Positions 1-5,728 of a stretch of 8,882 nucleotides of DNA are shown here, piece after piece. Below the pieces are notes generated by a model, which was given only the letters and a program-made list of their open reading frames with translations, was not told the origin of the DNA and made no database searches. Every line of letters begins with the position of its first letter. Positions within the stretch are counted from its first letter, which is position 1. The stretch comes from Chitinophaga pinensis (GTDB lineage Bacteria > Bacteroidota > Bacteroidia > Flavobacteriales_D > Crocinitomicaceae), in the NCBI GenBank assembly GCA_945868555.1, contig CAMBMC010000087.1, positions 1 through 8,882 on the forward strand, read 5' to 3'. Both the position numbers and the translations under genes were made by a program.

Positions 1-2
1 CG

Positions 3-608
3 GTTCCCATTGTGTATGGAATGACCATTGGAGAATATGCCATGATGATCAATGGCGAACATTGGTTGGGGGATAGCCTTTCCTGCAAATTGTGGGTGAT
101 TCCGTGTCGAAATTACACTCATAAAACAAAGTATGTGTTGCCTGTTCCACCATCGCCCAATTTAAAATCGGAATTGGCCATTGCTTTGTATCCGAGTTTG
201 TGCTTGTTTGAAGCGACGACTGTAAGTGTAGGTAGGGGCACAGACCAACCGTTTGAAATCTTTGGCCATCCAAAATTTACGGATACAAGTTTTCAATTTA
301 CGCCTGTTTCAATGCCTGGGGCAAAGAATCCTCTTTATGAAGACAAAGAATGCAATGGTTTCGACCTTCAAAATAGCTTGTCAAAGCGCCGCTATGAAAT
401 CAATTTGAGTTACGTCATTCAAGCCAAAGAAATCCTGGATTCACTGACATTTATTGATCAGCCCGCCTTTTTCAATCGCTTGGCGGGAACGCCGAAACTT
501 AAGGAACAAATTATGGCTGGGTGGTCTGCAAAGGAAATCCGTGCGACATGGCAGCCAGGGTTAGAATCGTTCAAGGCGATTCGAAAAAAATACTTGCTTT
601 ATCTGTGA
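3..608 (+). CDS. NamZ/DUF1343 family exo-beta-N-acetylmuramidase, C-terminal part (5' end outside window)
   Basis: The reading frame is open from the left edge, so the gene starts outside the window; about 201 residues are visible. The sequence matches the C-terminal half of the DUF1343 (YbbC/NamZ) family. It has a GMTIGEYAMMINGE segment near residues 6-19, a PPSPNL segment near 49-54, a YPSLCLFE stretch near 63-70 and the family hallmark SVGRGTD at about 75-81, followed by PFEIFGHP. Characterised NamZ enzymes remove terminal N-acetylmuramic acid from peptidoglycan fragments, usually outside the cytoplasm, so a role in cell-wall turnover or recycling is inferred. The catalytic residues are expected in the N-terminal half and cannot be checked. 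Any signal peptide is also outside. The gene ends in TGA directly against the purE stop codon on the other strand. Family assignment is firm; exact substrate is not. Confidence 0.88.
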   Translation, partial: VPIVYGMTIGEYAMMINGEHWLGDSLSCKLWVIPCRNYTHKTKYVLPVPPSPNLKSELAIALYPSLCLFEATTVSVGRGTDQPFEIFGHPKFTDTSFQFTPVSMPGAKNPLYEDKECNGFDLQNSLSKRRYEINLSYVIQAKEILDSLTFIDQPAFFNRLAGTPKLKEQIMAGWSAKEIRATWQPGLESFKAIRKKYLLYL

Positions 609-1091
609 TTATTTTAGCTTCTCAGCACTTTCAATCACCTTCGACTTCATTTCTTCCATGTAGGCAATTAGCTTTTCTTGAACTACAGGATTCGATGAGC
701 CGATAATTTTTGCGGCTAGTATTCCAGCATTTTTAGCTCCATTCAATGCAACAGTTGCAACTGGAATACCATTGGGCATTTGTAGGATCGATAAAATGCT
801 GTCCCAGCCATCGATTGAATTGGAGGATTTTACCGGCACTCCAATCACTGGTAGTGGTGTTAAAGATGCTGTCATTCCGGGAAGATGCGCTGCTCCACCT
901 GCACCTGCGATAATCACTTTTAATCCACGTCCATGCGCACCTTTTGCGTAGTCAAACATGCGCTCAGGGGTACGATGTGCCGATACGATATCAATTTCAT
1001 AGCGGATCCCAAAGCTGTCTAATATGTCTGCTGCATCTTGCATCACCGGCAAATCCGATGCGCTTCCCATGATAATTCCAACTTCGATCAT
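609..1091 (-). CDS. purE: N5-carboxyaminoimidazole ribonucleotide mutase, PurE class I
   Basis: 160 residues, the usual length of bacterial class I PurE. It catalyses the conversion of N5-carboxy-AIR to 4-carboxy-AIR in cytoplasmic de novo purine synthesis and normally works after the ATP-dependent PurK, which is not in this window. Visible signatures are GIIMGSASDLPVM at residues 5-17 (the phosphate-binding SxSD motif), SAHRTPERM at about 38-46 (the conserved active-site His) and the AGAGGAAHLPGM loop at about 82-93. The ATG at 1089-1091 gives a start directly before the conserved first strand. It is a single gene on the minus strand, apparently with its own promoter in the short gap after the hppD terminator. 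Its stop (TAA on the minus strand) abuts the NamZ stop with no base between. Nothing looks broken. Confidence 0.97.
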   Translation of the reverse strand: MIEVGIIMGSASDLPVMQDAADILDSFGIRYEIDIVSAHRTPERMFDYAKGAHGRGLKVIIAGAGGAAHLPGMTASLTPLPVIGVPVKSSNSIDGWDSILSILQMPNGIPVATVALNGAKNAGILAAKIIGSSNPVVQEKLIAYMEEMKSKVIESAEKLK

Positions 1092-1108
1092 ACGCTGTGT
1101 TTTTTTTA

Positions 1109-1140
1109 CAAAAGTAAGAAACCCTTTCGAGCATAAAAAA
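1109..1140 (-). promoter_or_regulatory. candidate purE promoter
   Basis: Read on the minus strand, TACTTTTG at 1116-1109 fits the Bacteroidota -7 consensus TAnnTTTG exactly. Transcription would start near 1101-1103, giving a leader of only about ten bases before the purE ATG. The -33 element is not a clean TTTG: a T-rich TTTA lies 17 bases upstream (1137-1134), inside the T-tract of the preceding terminator. The -7 match and placement are seen; promoter activity is inferred. Confidence 0.45.
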
Positions 1141-1164
1141 AGCGCAACAAAATTCTGCTGCGCT
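1135..1164 (-). terminator. rho-independent terminator of the hmgA-hppD operon
   Basis: On the minus strand, AGCGCAGCA (1164-1156), a six-base loop and TGTTGCGCT (1149-1141) form a nine-pair stem, directly followed by a run of seven T (1141-1135, the first T shared with the stem). The one non-Watson-Crick position is a G-U wobble in the minus-strand RNA but an A-C mismatch in plus-strand RNA. Together with the T-run this shows the terminator works on minus-strand transcripts. It begins about 20 bases after the hppD stop codon. Confidence 0.88.
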
Positions 1165-1184
1165 TATCTGTTATTTGTGCGATA

Positions 1185-2345
1185 TTATAGTGTTCCGCGC
1201 TTTTCTTGTTCACGCTCAATGGATTCAAATAAGGCCTTAAAGTTACCTGCACCAAATCCGCGTGCTCCCATGCGTTGGATAATTTCAAAGAACAAGGTTG
1301 GACGATCTTCAATGGGCTTGGTGAAAATCTGCAACAAGTATCCTTCCTCATCGGCATCAACCAAGATGCCTAATCTTTGAATTTCTGGAATGGGTTCTTT
1401 CATCATTTCCATGTGCTCACCCAATCGTTGCGGAATCTCATCGTAGTAGGCCTGAGGTGGTGCAGATAGGAACTCAATACCACGCGTTCTCAATTGAGTT
1501 ACTGTTTCAATGATGTTGTCAGTGGCCACTGCAATGTGCTGCGCCCCAGATCCTTCATAGAAGTCAATGTATTCTTCGATTTGTGAACGCTTGTTTCCTT
1601 TTGCAGGTTCGTTGATCGGGAATTTGATGCGCCCGTTGCCGTTGCTCATCACCTTGGACATCAAGGAAGAATATTCGGTATGAATGGTTTTGTCATCGAA
1701 GGAAAGGAAGTTTACGAAGCCCATCACATCTTCGTACCATTTCACCCAAGTATTCATTTCACCCCAGCCAACATTTCCAACCATGTGGTCGATGAATTTA
1801 AGGCCCACTGGTGTTGGATTGTAATCAGATTCCCAAGATTGGTATCCTGGAAGGAATGTTCCTGTGTAATTTTTACGCTCAACAAACATATGAACGGTTT
1901 CGCCATAAGTGTAGATTCCAGAACGAACAACTTCGCCATGCGCATCATTCTCTACCCTTGGTTCCATAAATGATTTTGCTCCGCGGCTTGTTGTTTCTTC
2001 CCACGATTTTGTGGCATCATCTACCCAAAGCGCAATGACTTTAACGCCGTCACCGTGTTTTTTTACATGCTCTCCGATGGCTGAATCACTGTTCAATGCT
2101 GTTGTTAACACGAGTCGAATTTTATCTTGCTTCAACACATAGGAAGCGCGGTCTTTTATACCAGTTTCCAATCCAGCATATGCCAAGGATTGAAAGCCAA
2201 AGGCTGTCTTATAGAAGTGAGCCGCTTGCTTTGCGTTTCCTACATAAAATTCAACATAATCGGTTCCCAACAAAGGAAGGAAATCCTGTGCATCCTCGAA
2301 GATTTTCTCCAAACCGTATTCTACGTTTTTAACTATTTTGCTCAT
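1185..2345 (-). CDS. hppD: 4-hydroxyphenylpyruvate dioxygenase
   Basis: 386 residues, the normal length for this Fe(II) dioxygenase of the vicinal-oxygen-chelate fold. It converts 4-hydroxyphenylpyruvate and O2 to homogentisate and CO2 in cytoplasmic tyrosine degradation. An N-terminal VOC half starts at LLGTDYVEFYVGNAKQAA (about 25-42). The C-terminal catalytic half carries the expected iron ligands: His187 in FIDHMVGNV, His270 in AQHIAVATDN and Glu354 in FFEIIQR. The C-terminal helix with GARGFGAGNFKALFESIE (about 360-377), which closes the active site, is intact. The ATG at 2343-2345 is the first start and has no Shine-Dalgarno sequence. It lies 43 bases downstream of hmgA on the same strand and is followed by a terminator, so the two genes are most simply co-transcribed from the hmgA promoter. 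All key residues are present. Confidence 0.97.
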   Translation of the reverse strand: MSKIVKNVEYGLEKIFEDAQDFLPLLGTDYVEFYVGNAKQAAHFYKTAFGFQSLAYAGLETGIKDRASYVLKQDKIRLVLTTALNSDSAIGEHVKKHGDGVKVIALWVDDATKSWEETTSRGAKSFMEPRVENDAHGEVVRSGIYTYGETVHMFVERKNYTGTFLPGYQSWESDYNPTPVGLKFIDHMVGNVGWGEMNTWVKWYEDVMGFVNFLSFDDKTIHTEYSSLMSKVMSNGNGRIKFPINEPAKGNKRSQIEEYIDFYEGSGAQHIAVATDNIIETVTQLRTRGIEFLSAPPQAYYDEIPQRLGEHMEMMKEPIPEIQRLGILVDADEEGYLLQIFTKPIEDRPTLFFEIIQRMGARGFGAGNFKALFESIEREQEKRGTL

Positions 2346-2388
2346 GGCGGGTATTGTCTAATTTTTCGTGTTGCTAAAGTAAGTATTT

Positions 2389-3549
2389 CTAAGCTCCTAT
2401 CCAGCTTTTGTGGTATTCAGGATCTTGCAGGTCTAGGGCCCTCTTAGTGAGTTTTAACGGTTTGAATGTGTCAACCATAACGGCCAATTCTTGCGTTTCT
2501 TTTTTCCCAATGCTGCGCTCATAAGCACCGGGGTGAGGTCCATGTGGAATTCCAGCAGGATGAACGGTTATCTGGCCTTTGGCGATGTTGTTGCGGCTCA
2601 TGAAGTCACCATCCACATAGTAAATCACTTCATCCGAATCTATATTGCTGTGATTGTAAGGAGATGGAATGGAATCTGGGTGATAGTCATACAGTCGTGG
2701 AACGAATGAGCACATGACAAATCCACTTGTCTCGAATGTCTGATGCACGGGAGGTGGTTGGTGCACACGACCTGTGATTGGTTCGAATTCGTGAATGGAG
2801 AAGGCATACGGATAATTGTAGCCGTCCCAACCCACAACATTAAATGGATGGTTGGCATATACATAATCGTACATCACATCTTGTTTTTTGATGCGAACAA
2901 GGAATTCACCTGTCGCATCAATGGCTTCTAAGGCATGCGGTGGACGAATGTCTCGTTCGCAGTATGGAGAATGTTCCAACAACTGACCAAACCAGTTGCG
3001 GTAACGCTTTGGTGTGTAAACTGGACTAAACGATTGCACTACAAACAAACGATTGTCCGTGTCCTTGAAATGCATCTGGTAAATCATTCCACGCGGAATC
3101 ACCAAGTAATCCCCGTAACTAAAGTCAATATTTCCAAGTTGCGTCTTTAGCGTACCTTCCCCTTTGTGAATGAAAATGATCTCGTCTGCATCTGCATTTT
3201 TGTAAAAATAGTCAGTCATTGAAAGACGTGGAGATGCCAGTTCAATGTAGCAATCCGAATTCACTAATACGGGAACGCGACTGTCAAGAAAATCATCTTG
3301 TGGGGGCACATTGAATCCGATTAATGACCGCATAGTCATGTTTTTTTCCAAGCCAATCTCTGGGGCAACATTTGATGTCCCCTTGATTTCGCGCACAATG
3401 GTGGGCGCTTGAATGTGATACAGCAAGCTCGACATGCCATCGAATCCGATGGTCCCAAACAGCTGCTCATGGTACAATGATCCGTCAGGTTGACGAAACA
3501 CAGTGTGACGTTTGGGAGGGATGCTTCCTAATTTGTGGTAAAAAGGCAT
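2389..3549 (-). CDS. hmgA: homogentisate 1,2-dioxygenase (short bacterial class)
   Basis: 386 residues, shorter than the roughly 430-445 residues of the human and proteobacterial enzymes, but recognisably HmgA. It opens with MPFYHKLGSIPPKRHT and FRQPDGSLYHEQLFGTIGFDG, contains cupin strands (GDYLVIPRGMIYQM, about 146-159) and ends with a cupin metal site. Candidate Fe(II) ligands are His300 and Glu307 in NHSNIDSDEVIYYVDGDF and His336 in HPAGIPHGPHPGAYE. The enzyme opens the homogentisate ring to give maleylacetoacetate, the step after HppD. The next enzymes, maleylacetoacetate isomerase and fumarylacetoacetase, are not in the window. The ATG at 3547-3549 is preceded by a leader of about 105 bases from a candidate promoter. 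It is the first gene of the operon and diverges from the threonine dehydrogenase gene. The spacing between the first two ligands differs by one residue from the human enzyme as I recall it. Confidence 0.94.
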   Translation of the reverse strand: MPFYHKLGSIPPKRHTVFRQPDGSLYHEQLFGTIGFDGMSSLLYHIQAPTIVREIKGTSNVAPEIGLEKNMTMRSLIGFNVPPQDDFLDSRVPVLVNSDCYIELASPRLSMTDYFYKNADADEIIFIHKGEGTLKTQLGNIDFSYGDYLVIPRGMIYQMHFKDTDNRLFVVQSFSPVYTPKRYRNWFGQLLEHSPYCERDIRPPHALEAIDATGEFLVRIKKQDVMYDYVYANHPFNVVGWDGYNYPYAFSIHEFEPITGRVHQPPPVHQTFETSGFVMCSFVPRLYDYHPDSIPSPYNHSNIDSDEVIYYVDGDFMSRNNIAKGQITVHPAGIPHGPHPGAYERSIGKKETQELAVMVDTFKPLKLTKRALDLQDPEYHKSWIGA

Positions 3550-3610
3550 ACAGTTTAGTTATTAAGTTTTATTCAGTCCTAAATATCGGCATTTTCTGCC
3601 GCGTTTGATT

Positions 3611-3659
3611 TCCTGAAATTAGTATTCTAACGCATTGTTGCAATGCAGGAATTTCAGGA
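3611..3659. repeat. 10-bp inverted repeat at the hmgA transcription start (candidate operator or leader stem-loop)
   Basis: TCCTGAAATT at 3611-3620 and AATTTCAGGA at 3650-3659 are perfect inverted copies. Nested between them, GCATTG (3632-3637) and CAATGC (3641-3646) form a second perfect stem around TTG. The left arm lies in its own dyad, ATTTC-CT-GAAAT (3608-3619). The right arm read on the minus strand (TTATCCTGAAAT, 3662-3651) matches that 12-mer at 10 of 12 positions. This looks like two copies of a regulator half-site pair flanking the start of hmgA transcription. Alternatively it is a structured 5' end of the hmgA mRNA. The repeat is seen; the role is inferred. Confidence 0.6.
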
Positions 3660-3662
3660 TAA

Positions 3663-3691
3663 CAAAAATAGCAATTCAGCAAAAGTGCAAA
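3663..3691 (-). promoter_or_regulatory. candidate hmgA-hppD promoter
   Basis: Read on the minus strand, TTTG at 3691-3688 is followed after 17 bases by TATTTTTG at 3670-3663. Both match the Bacteroidota primary-sigma consensus (TTTG, TAnnTTTG). Transcription would begin near 3655-3658, inside the right arm of the adjacent inverted repeat, giving a leader of roughly 107 bases. It is the best two-part promoter match in the window. Confidence 0.55.
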
Positions 3692-3716
3692 AAATGACCG
3701 ATGTCATAATTTTAAT

Positions 3717-3754
3717 GAATTGAGAATATTTTACAAATTGATATTTCTCAATTC
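3717..3754. repeat. 10-bp inverted repeat upstream of the threonine dehydrogenase gene (candidate operator)
   Basis: GAATTGAGAA at 3717-3726 and TTCTCAATTC at 3745-3754 are perfect inverted copies separated by 18 bases. The pairing continues for three more positions (TAT 3727-3729 with ATA 3741-3743) if one base is bulged. The right arm covers the -33 position of the plus-strand promoter, so a bound dimeric regulator would interfere with or assist transcription there. Its sequence differs from the hmgA-side repeat, so the two may answer to different proteins. No T-run follows, so it is not a terminator. Confidence 0.55.
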
Positions 3755-3772
3755 TTTCAAATGATACCTTTG
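3744..3772 (+). promoter_or_regulatory. candidate threonine dehydrogenase promoter
   Basis: TACCTTTG at 3765-3772 is an exact match to TAnnTTTG. Seventeen bases upstream is TTTC (3744-3747), one base off the TTTG -33 element; a second option, ATTG at 3737-3740, has a long 24-base spacing. Transcription would start near 3778-3780, leaving a leader of about twelve bases before the ATG at 3791. Confidence 0.5.
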
Positions 3773-3790
3773 TCATCTAGAGCATAGCCT

Positions 3791-4741
3791 ATGTCAAAAA
3801 TACTTATTATCGGTGCATGTGGACAAATCGGAACTGAACTTGTCCTTGAATTGAGAAAACGCAATGGCTCAGCCCAAGTAATTGCTGCAGATGTGAGGGA
3901 GAATTGTCCTTCAGTTCTGTCAGATGGACCTTATGTAAAAATGGATATTCTTGACCGCCCAGCAGTACGGGAGTATATTATTGACAATGAGGTTGATGAA
4001 GTTTACCTTCTTGCAGCTCTATTGTCTGCTACCGCGGAAATGAATCCAGATTTTGCATGGCGTCTCAACATGGAAGGATTGTTTACGATTCTCGATTTAG
4101 CCAAGGAAAAATACCTTAAAAAAATCTTTTGGCCAAGCTCCATTGCTGTGTTTGGCCCAACTACACCCCGCAATAATACCCCGCAGTACACCATCATGGA
4201 ACCATCAACCGTGTATGGAATCTCAAAGCAGGCTGGTGAGCGATGGTGCGAATATTATTTCAATAAGTTTGGTGTGGATGTGCGCAGCATCCGTTATCCT
4301 GGACTCATTTCTTACACGAGTTTGCCTGGTGGTGGAACTACCGATTATGCGGTTGATATTTTTTATCAAGCGAAAATGAATAAGGATTACACTTGCTTTT
4401 TACGTGAGGACTCTGCCTTGCCAATGATGTACATGGCGGATGCTATTCGCGCTACGATTGAATTGATGGATGTCCCAGCTGAAAAAGTGCGTGTGCGTTC
4501 CGCTTACAACCTTTCCGGATGCAGCTTCACTCCAGCTGAACTTACCGCTGCCATTCGAGTTCATCGCCCTGACTTCAAAATAAGCTATGTTCCAGATTTT
4601 CGCCAACAAATCGCAGACAGCTGGCCAGCATCGATCGACGATAGTGCTGCACGAAAAGATTGGGGTTGGAAGGAACATTTTGGCACCGCTGAAATGGTGG
4701 AAATCATGTTGGAAAATGTGGATCCTTCAAAATTGAACTGA
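3791..4741 (+). CDS. L-threonine 3-dehydrogenase, short-chain (epimerase-like) type
   Basis: 316 residues. It oxidises L-threonine with NAD+ to 2-amino-3-ketobutyrate in the cytoplasm; a partner lyase (Kbl) would split this to glycine and acetyl-CoA but is not in the window. It belongs to the extended short-chain dehydrogenase family, not to the zinc-dependent Tdh of E. coli. The Rossmann motif is Gly8-x-x-Gly11-x-x-Gly14 in IIGACGQIGTEL, and Asp34 (AADVRE) is suited to bind the NAD ribose. The segment FWPSSIAVFGPTTPR (about 113-127) carries the catalytic Ser region, and YGISK gives Tyr142 and Lys146. The stretches STVYGISKQAGERWCEYY, YPGLISY and GGGTTDYAVDIFY and the end DSWPASIDDSAARKDWGW agree closely with my recollection of the Flavobacterium frigidimaris enzyme. 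The start ATG is the first in frame, a dozen bases after a likely transcription start. Confidence 0.93.
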   Translation: MSKILIIGACGQIGTELVLELRKRNGSAQVIAADVRENCPSVLSDGPYVKMDILDRPAVREYIIDNEVDEVYLLAALLSATAEMNPDFAWRLNMEGLFTILDLAKEKYLKKIFWPSSIAVFGPTTPRNNTPQYTIMEPSTVYGISKQAGERWCEYYFNKFGVDVRSIRYPGLISYTSLPGGGTTDYAVDIFYQAKMNKDYTCFLREDSALPMMYMADAIRATIELMDVPAEKVRVRSAYNLSGCSFTPAELTAAIRVHRPDFKISYVPDFRQQIADSWPASIDDSAARKDWGWKEHFGTAEMVEIMLENVDPSKLN

Positions 4742-4744
4742 GTG

Positions 4745-4775
4745 TTTGAAATTCAAAAAAAGTAAACTACCTTTC
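4745..4775 (+). promoter_or_regulatory. weak candidate promoter for the MORN-like gene
   Basis: TTTG at 4745-4748 and TACCTTTC at 4768-4775 are separated by 19 bases and match the Bacteroidota consensus with one mismatch (final C for G). The TTTG is part of a perfect 13-base dyad, TTTGAA-A-TTCAAA (4745-4757), just after the threonine dehydrogenase stop codon. Transcription would begin near 4781-4783. The gene could equally be read through from the upstream gene, since no terminator is seen in the gap. Confidence 0.35.
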
Positions 4776-4807
4776 GGTCACTTATGATAAGCTAATTTAT
4801 CTTGAAG

Positions 4808-5671
4808 ATGCCTACACATCGTTTTTCAGTTTCGTTCTGCTTTCCATTATTGATGGCTCTTATGTGCTTGTCCGTTGTGGGTGACGGAGTGAACCAGAAA
4901 GATGGTGAGGGCAGAAAGCAAGGAAAATGGATCTACTTTGGAAAGGACCGTCCTCAAGAAGGGTATCCATCGGAAGGAAAAATTGAAGAAGGCAGTTACC
5001 TCAATGACCGTAAGGAAGGTTTTTGGATCCGCTACCACAATGATGGTAAAACACCAAAATTGAAAGGCGAGTACCATAACAACCGCCCTGAAGGAAGCTA
5101 TGTGAAGTACTATCCGAATGGAAAAGTCAAAGAGCTTGGAACCTTTACGTTGAATGAATACCAAGATTCACTAAAGCGCTATCATGAAAATGGAAAATTG
5201 GAGTACGAAGCGAATTTTTCTTCCGAAGGCCGGGAAACTGGCACAGTGAACTATTATTATCCAAATGGACAAATTGAATTTCAATACCAAGCGAGAAATG
5301 GGATTCCAGAAGGGAAGGCCATGAGGTATTACGAAAACGGAGATATTAAGGAAGTGATTTATTATGGGACGGATGGTGCCATTAAAAAAAGTGAGCCACG
5401 TGAGATGCTTAACCCCGCTGTCAAGTTAAGCGATCCAGGAGCCTCTGTTATTCCTGCGCCTAGAATTCCCACGCCAAACACGAAGGGTACGAAGTTTCTG
5501 CCAAACGGGTACAATAAAGTGTACAATGCCAACGATGAAATCTGGCAAGATGGCGACTTTAAAAATGGCTTGCTATGGGACGGAAAGGTCTATGAATACG
5601 ATCGTGACGGTATCCTACTTAAAGTTAAGGTATTTAAGAATGGGGTATACCATTCAGATGGTCAACTTTGA
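4808..5671 (+). CDS. exported MORN/YwqK-like repeat protein
   Basis: 287 residues from the ATG at 4808. A TTG two codons earlier is possible, but the ATG is preferred because it directly precedes a typical signal peptide. Residues 1-25 are short and basic, then hydrophobic (VSFCFPLLMALMCLSVVG), with likely cleavage near Gly25. The Cys residues there do not sit in a good lipobox, so a soluble periplasmic or secreted protein is more likely than a lipoprotein. The rest is MORN-like repeats of the form Y-[YH]-x-[ND]-G followed by a charged strand. The turn glycines at 80, 105, 129, 154 and 178 are spaced 25, 24, 25 and 24 residues apart. A Pro-rich linker (about 205-225) leads to two more such turns (FLPNG at 230-234, DRDG at 265-268). 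Databases often label such proteins YwqK-family antitoxins, but no toxin neighbour is seen, so I do not claim that role. Function unknown. Confidence 0.8.
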   Translation: MPTHRFSVSFCFPLLMALMCLSVVGDGVNQKDGEGRKQGKWIYFGKDRPQEGYPSEGKIEEGSYLNDRKEGFWIRYHNDGKTPKLKGEYHNNRPEGSYVKYYPNGKVKELGTFTLNEYQDSLKRYHENGKLEYEANFSSEGRETGTVNYYYPNGQIEFQYQARNGIPEGKAMRYYENGDIKEVIYYGTDGAIKKSEPREMLNPAVKLSDPGASVIPAPRIPTPNTKGTKFLPNGYNKVYNANDEIWQDGDFKNGLLWDGKVYEYDRDGILLKVKVFKNGVYHSDGQL

Positions 5672-5705
5672 TTGGATAACCTTTTCGACGGAATGCGTAT
5701 CTTTG
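5672..5705 (+). promoter_or_regulatory. candidate promoter of the deoC operon
   Basis: TATCTTTG at 5698-5705 is an exact match to TAnnTTTG in the 57-base gap before deoC. The best -33 element is TTG at 5672-5674, 23 bases upstream, at the long end of accepted spacing. Transcription would start near 5711-5713, giving a leader of about 17 bases. It would let deoC and the two dehydrogenase genes be expressed apart from the upstream MORN-like gene. Confidence 0.45.
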
Positions 5706-5728
5706 ACTGAATTCAGATTTTCTATTGA

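Noticed and set aside
2371..2381. Separate hppD promoter in the 43-base gap after hmgA (TACTTTAG on the minus strand)
   Set aside because: One mismatch in the -7 element and no convincing -33 element; co-transcription with hmgA is simpler.
3550..3790. Small gene or regulatory RNA in the divergent intergenic region
   Set aside because: No start-to-stop frame with recognisable protein content and no terminator on either strand; the structure is better explained by promoters and inverted repeats.
4003..4197. Open frames antisense to or overlapping the main genes, such as this one within the threonine dehydrogenase gene
   Set aside because: They lie wholly inside well-recognised genes in other frames, resemble no family I know and lack upstream signals.
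4786..4801. GATAA/TTATC hairpin just upstream of the MORN-like gene
   Set aside because: Only five AT-rich pairs around a six-base loop with no T-run; too weak to call a terminator or riboswitch.
4802..4807. TTG at 4802 as the start of the MORN-like gene
   Set aside because: The ATG at 4808 is two codons downstream, directly before the signal peptide; a TTG start adds nothing and is rarer.
4808..5671. Toxin-antitoxin module based on YwqK-like similarity
   Set aside because: No toxin-like gene is adjacent, and the protein has an export signal and simple repeats; the database label reflects the repeat family and not a shown role.
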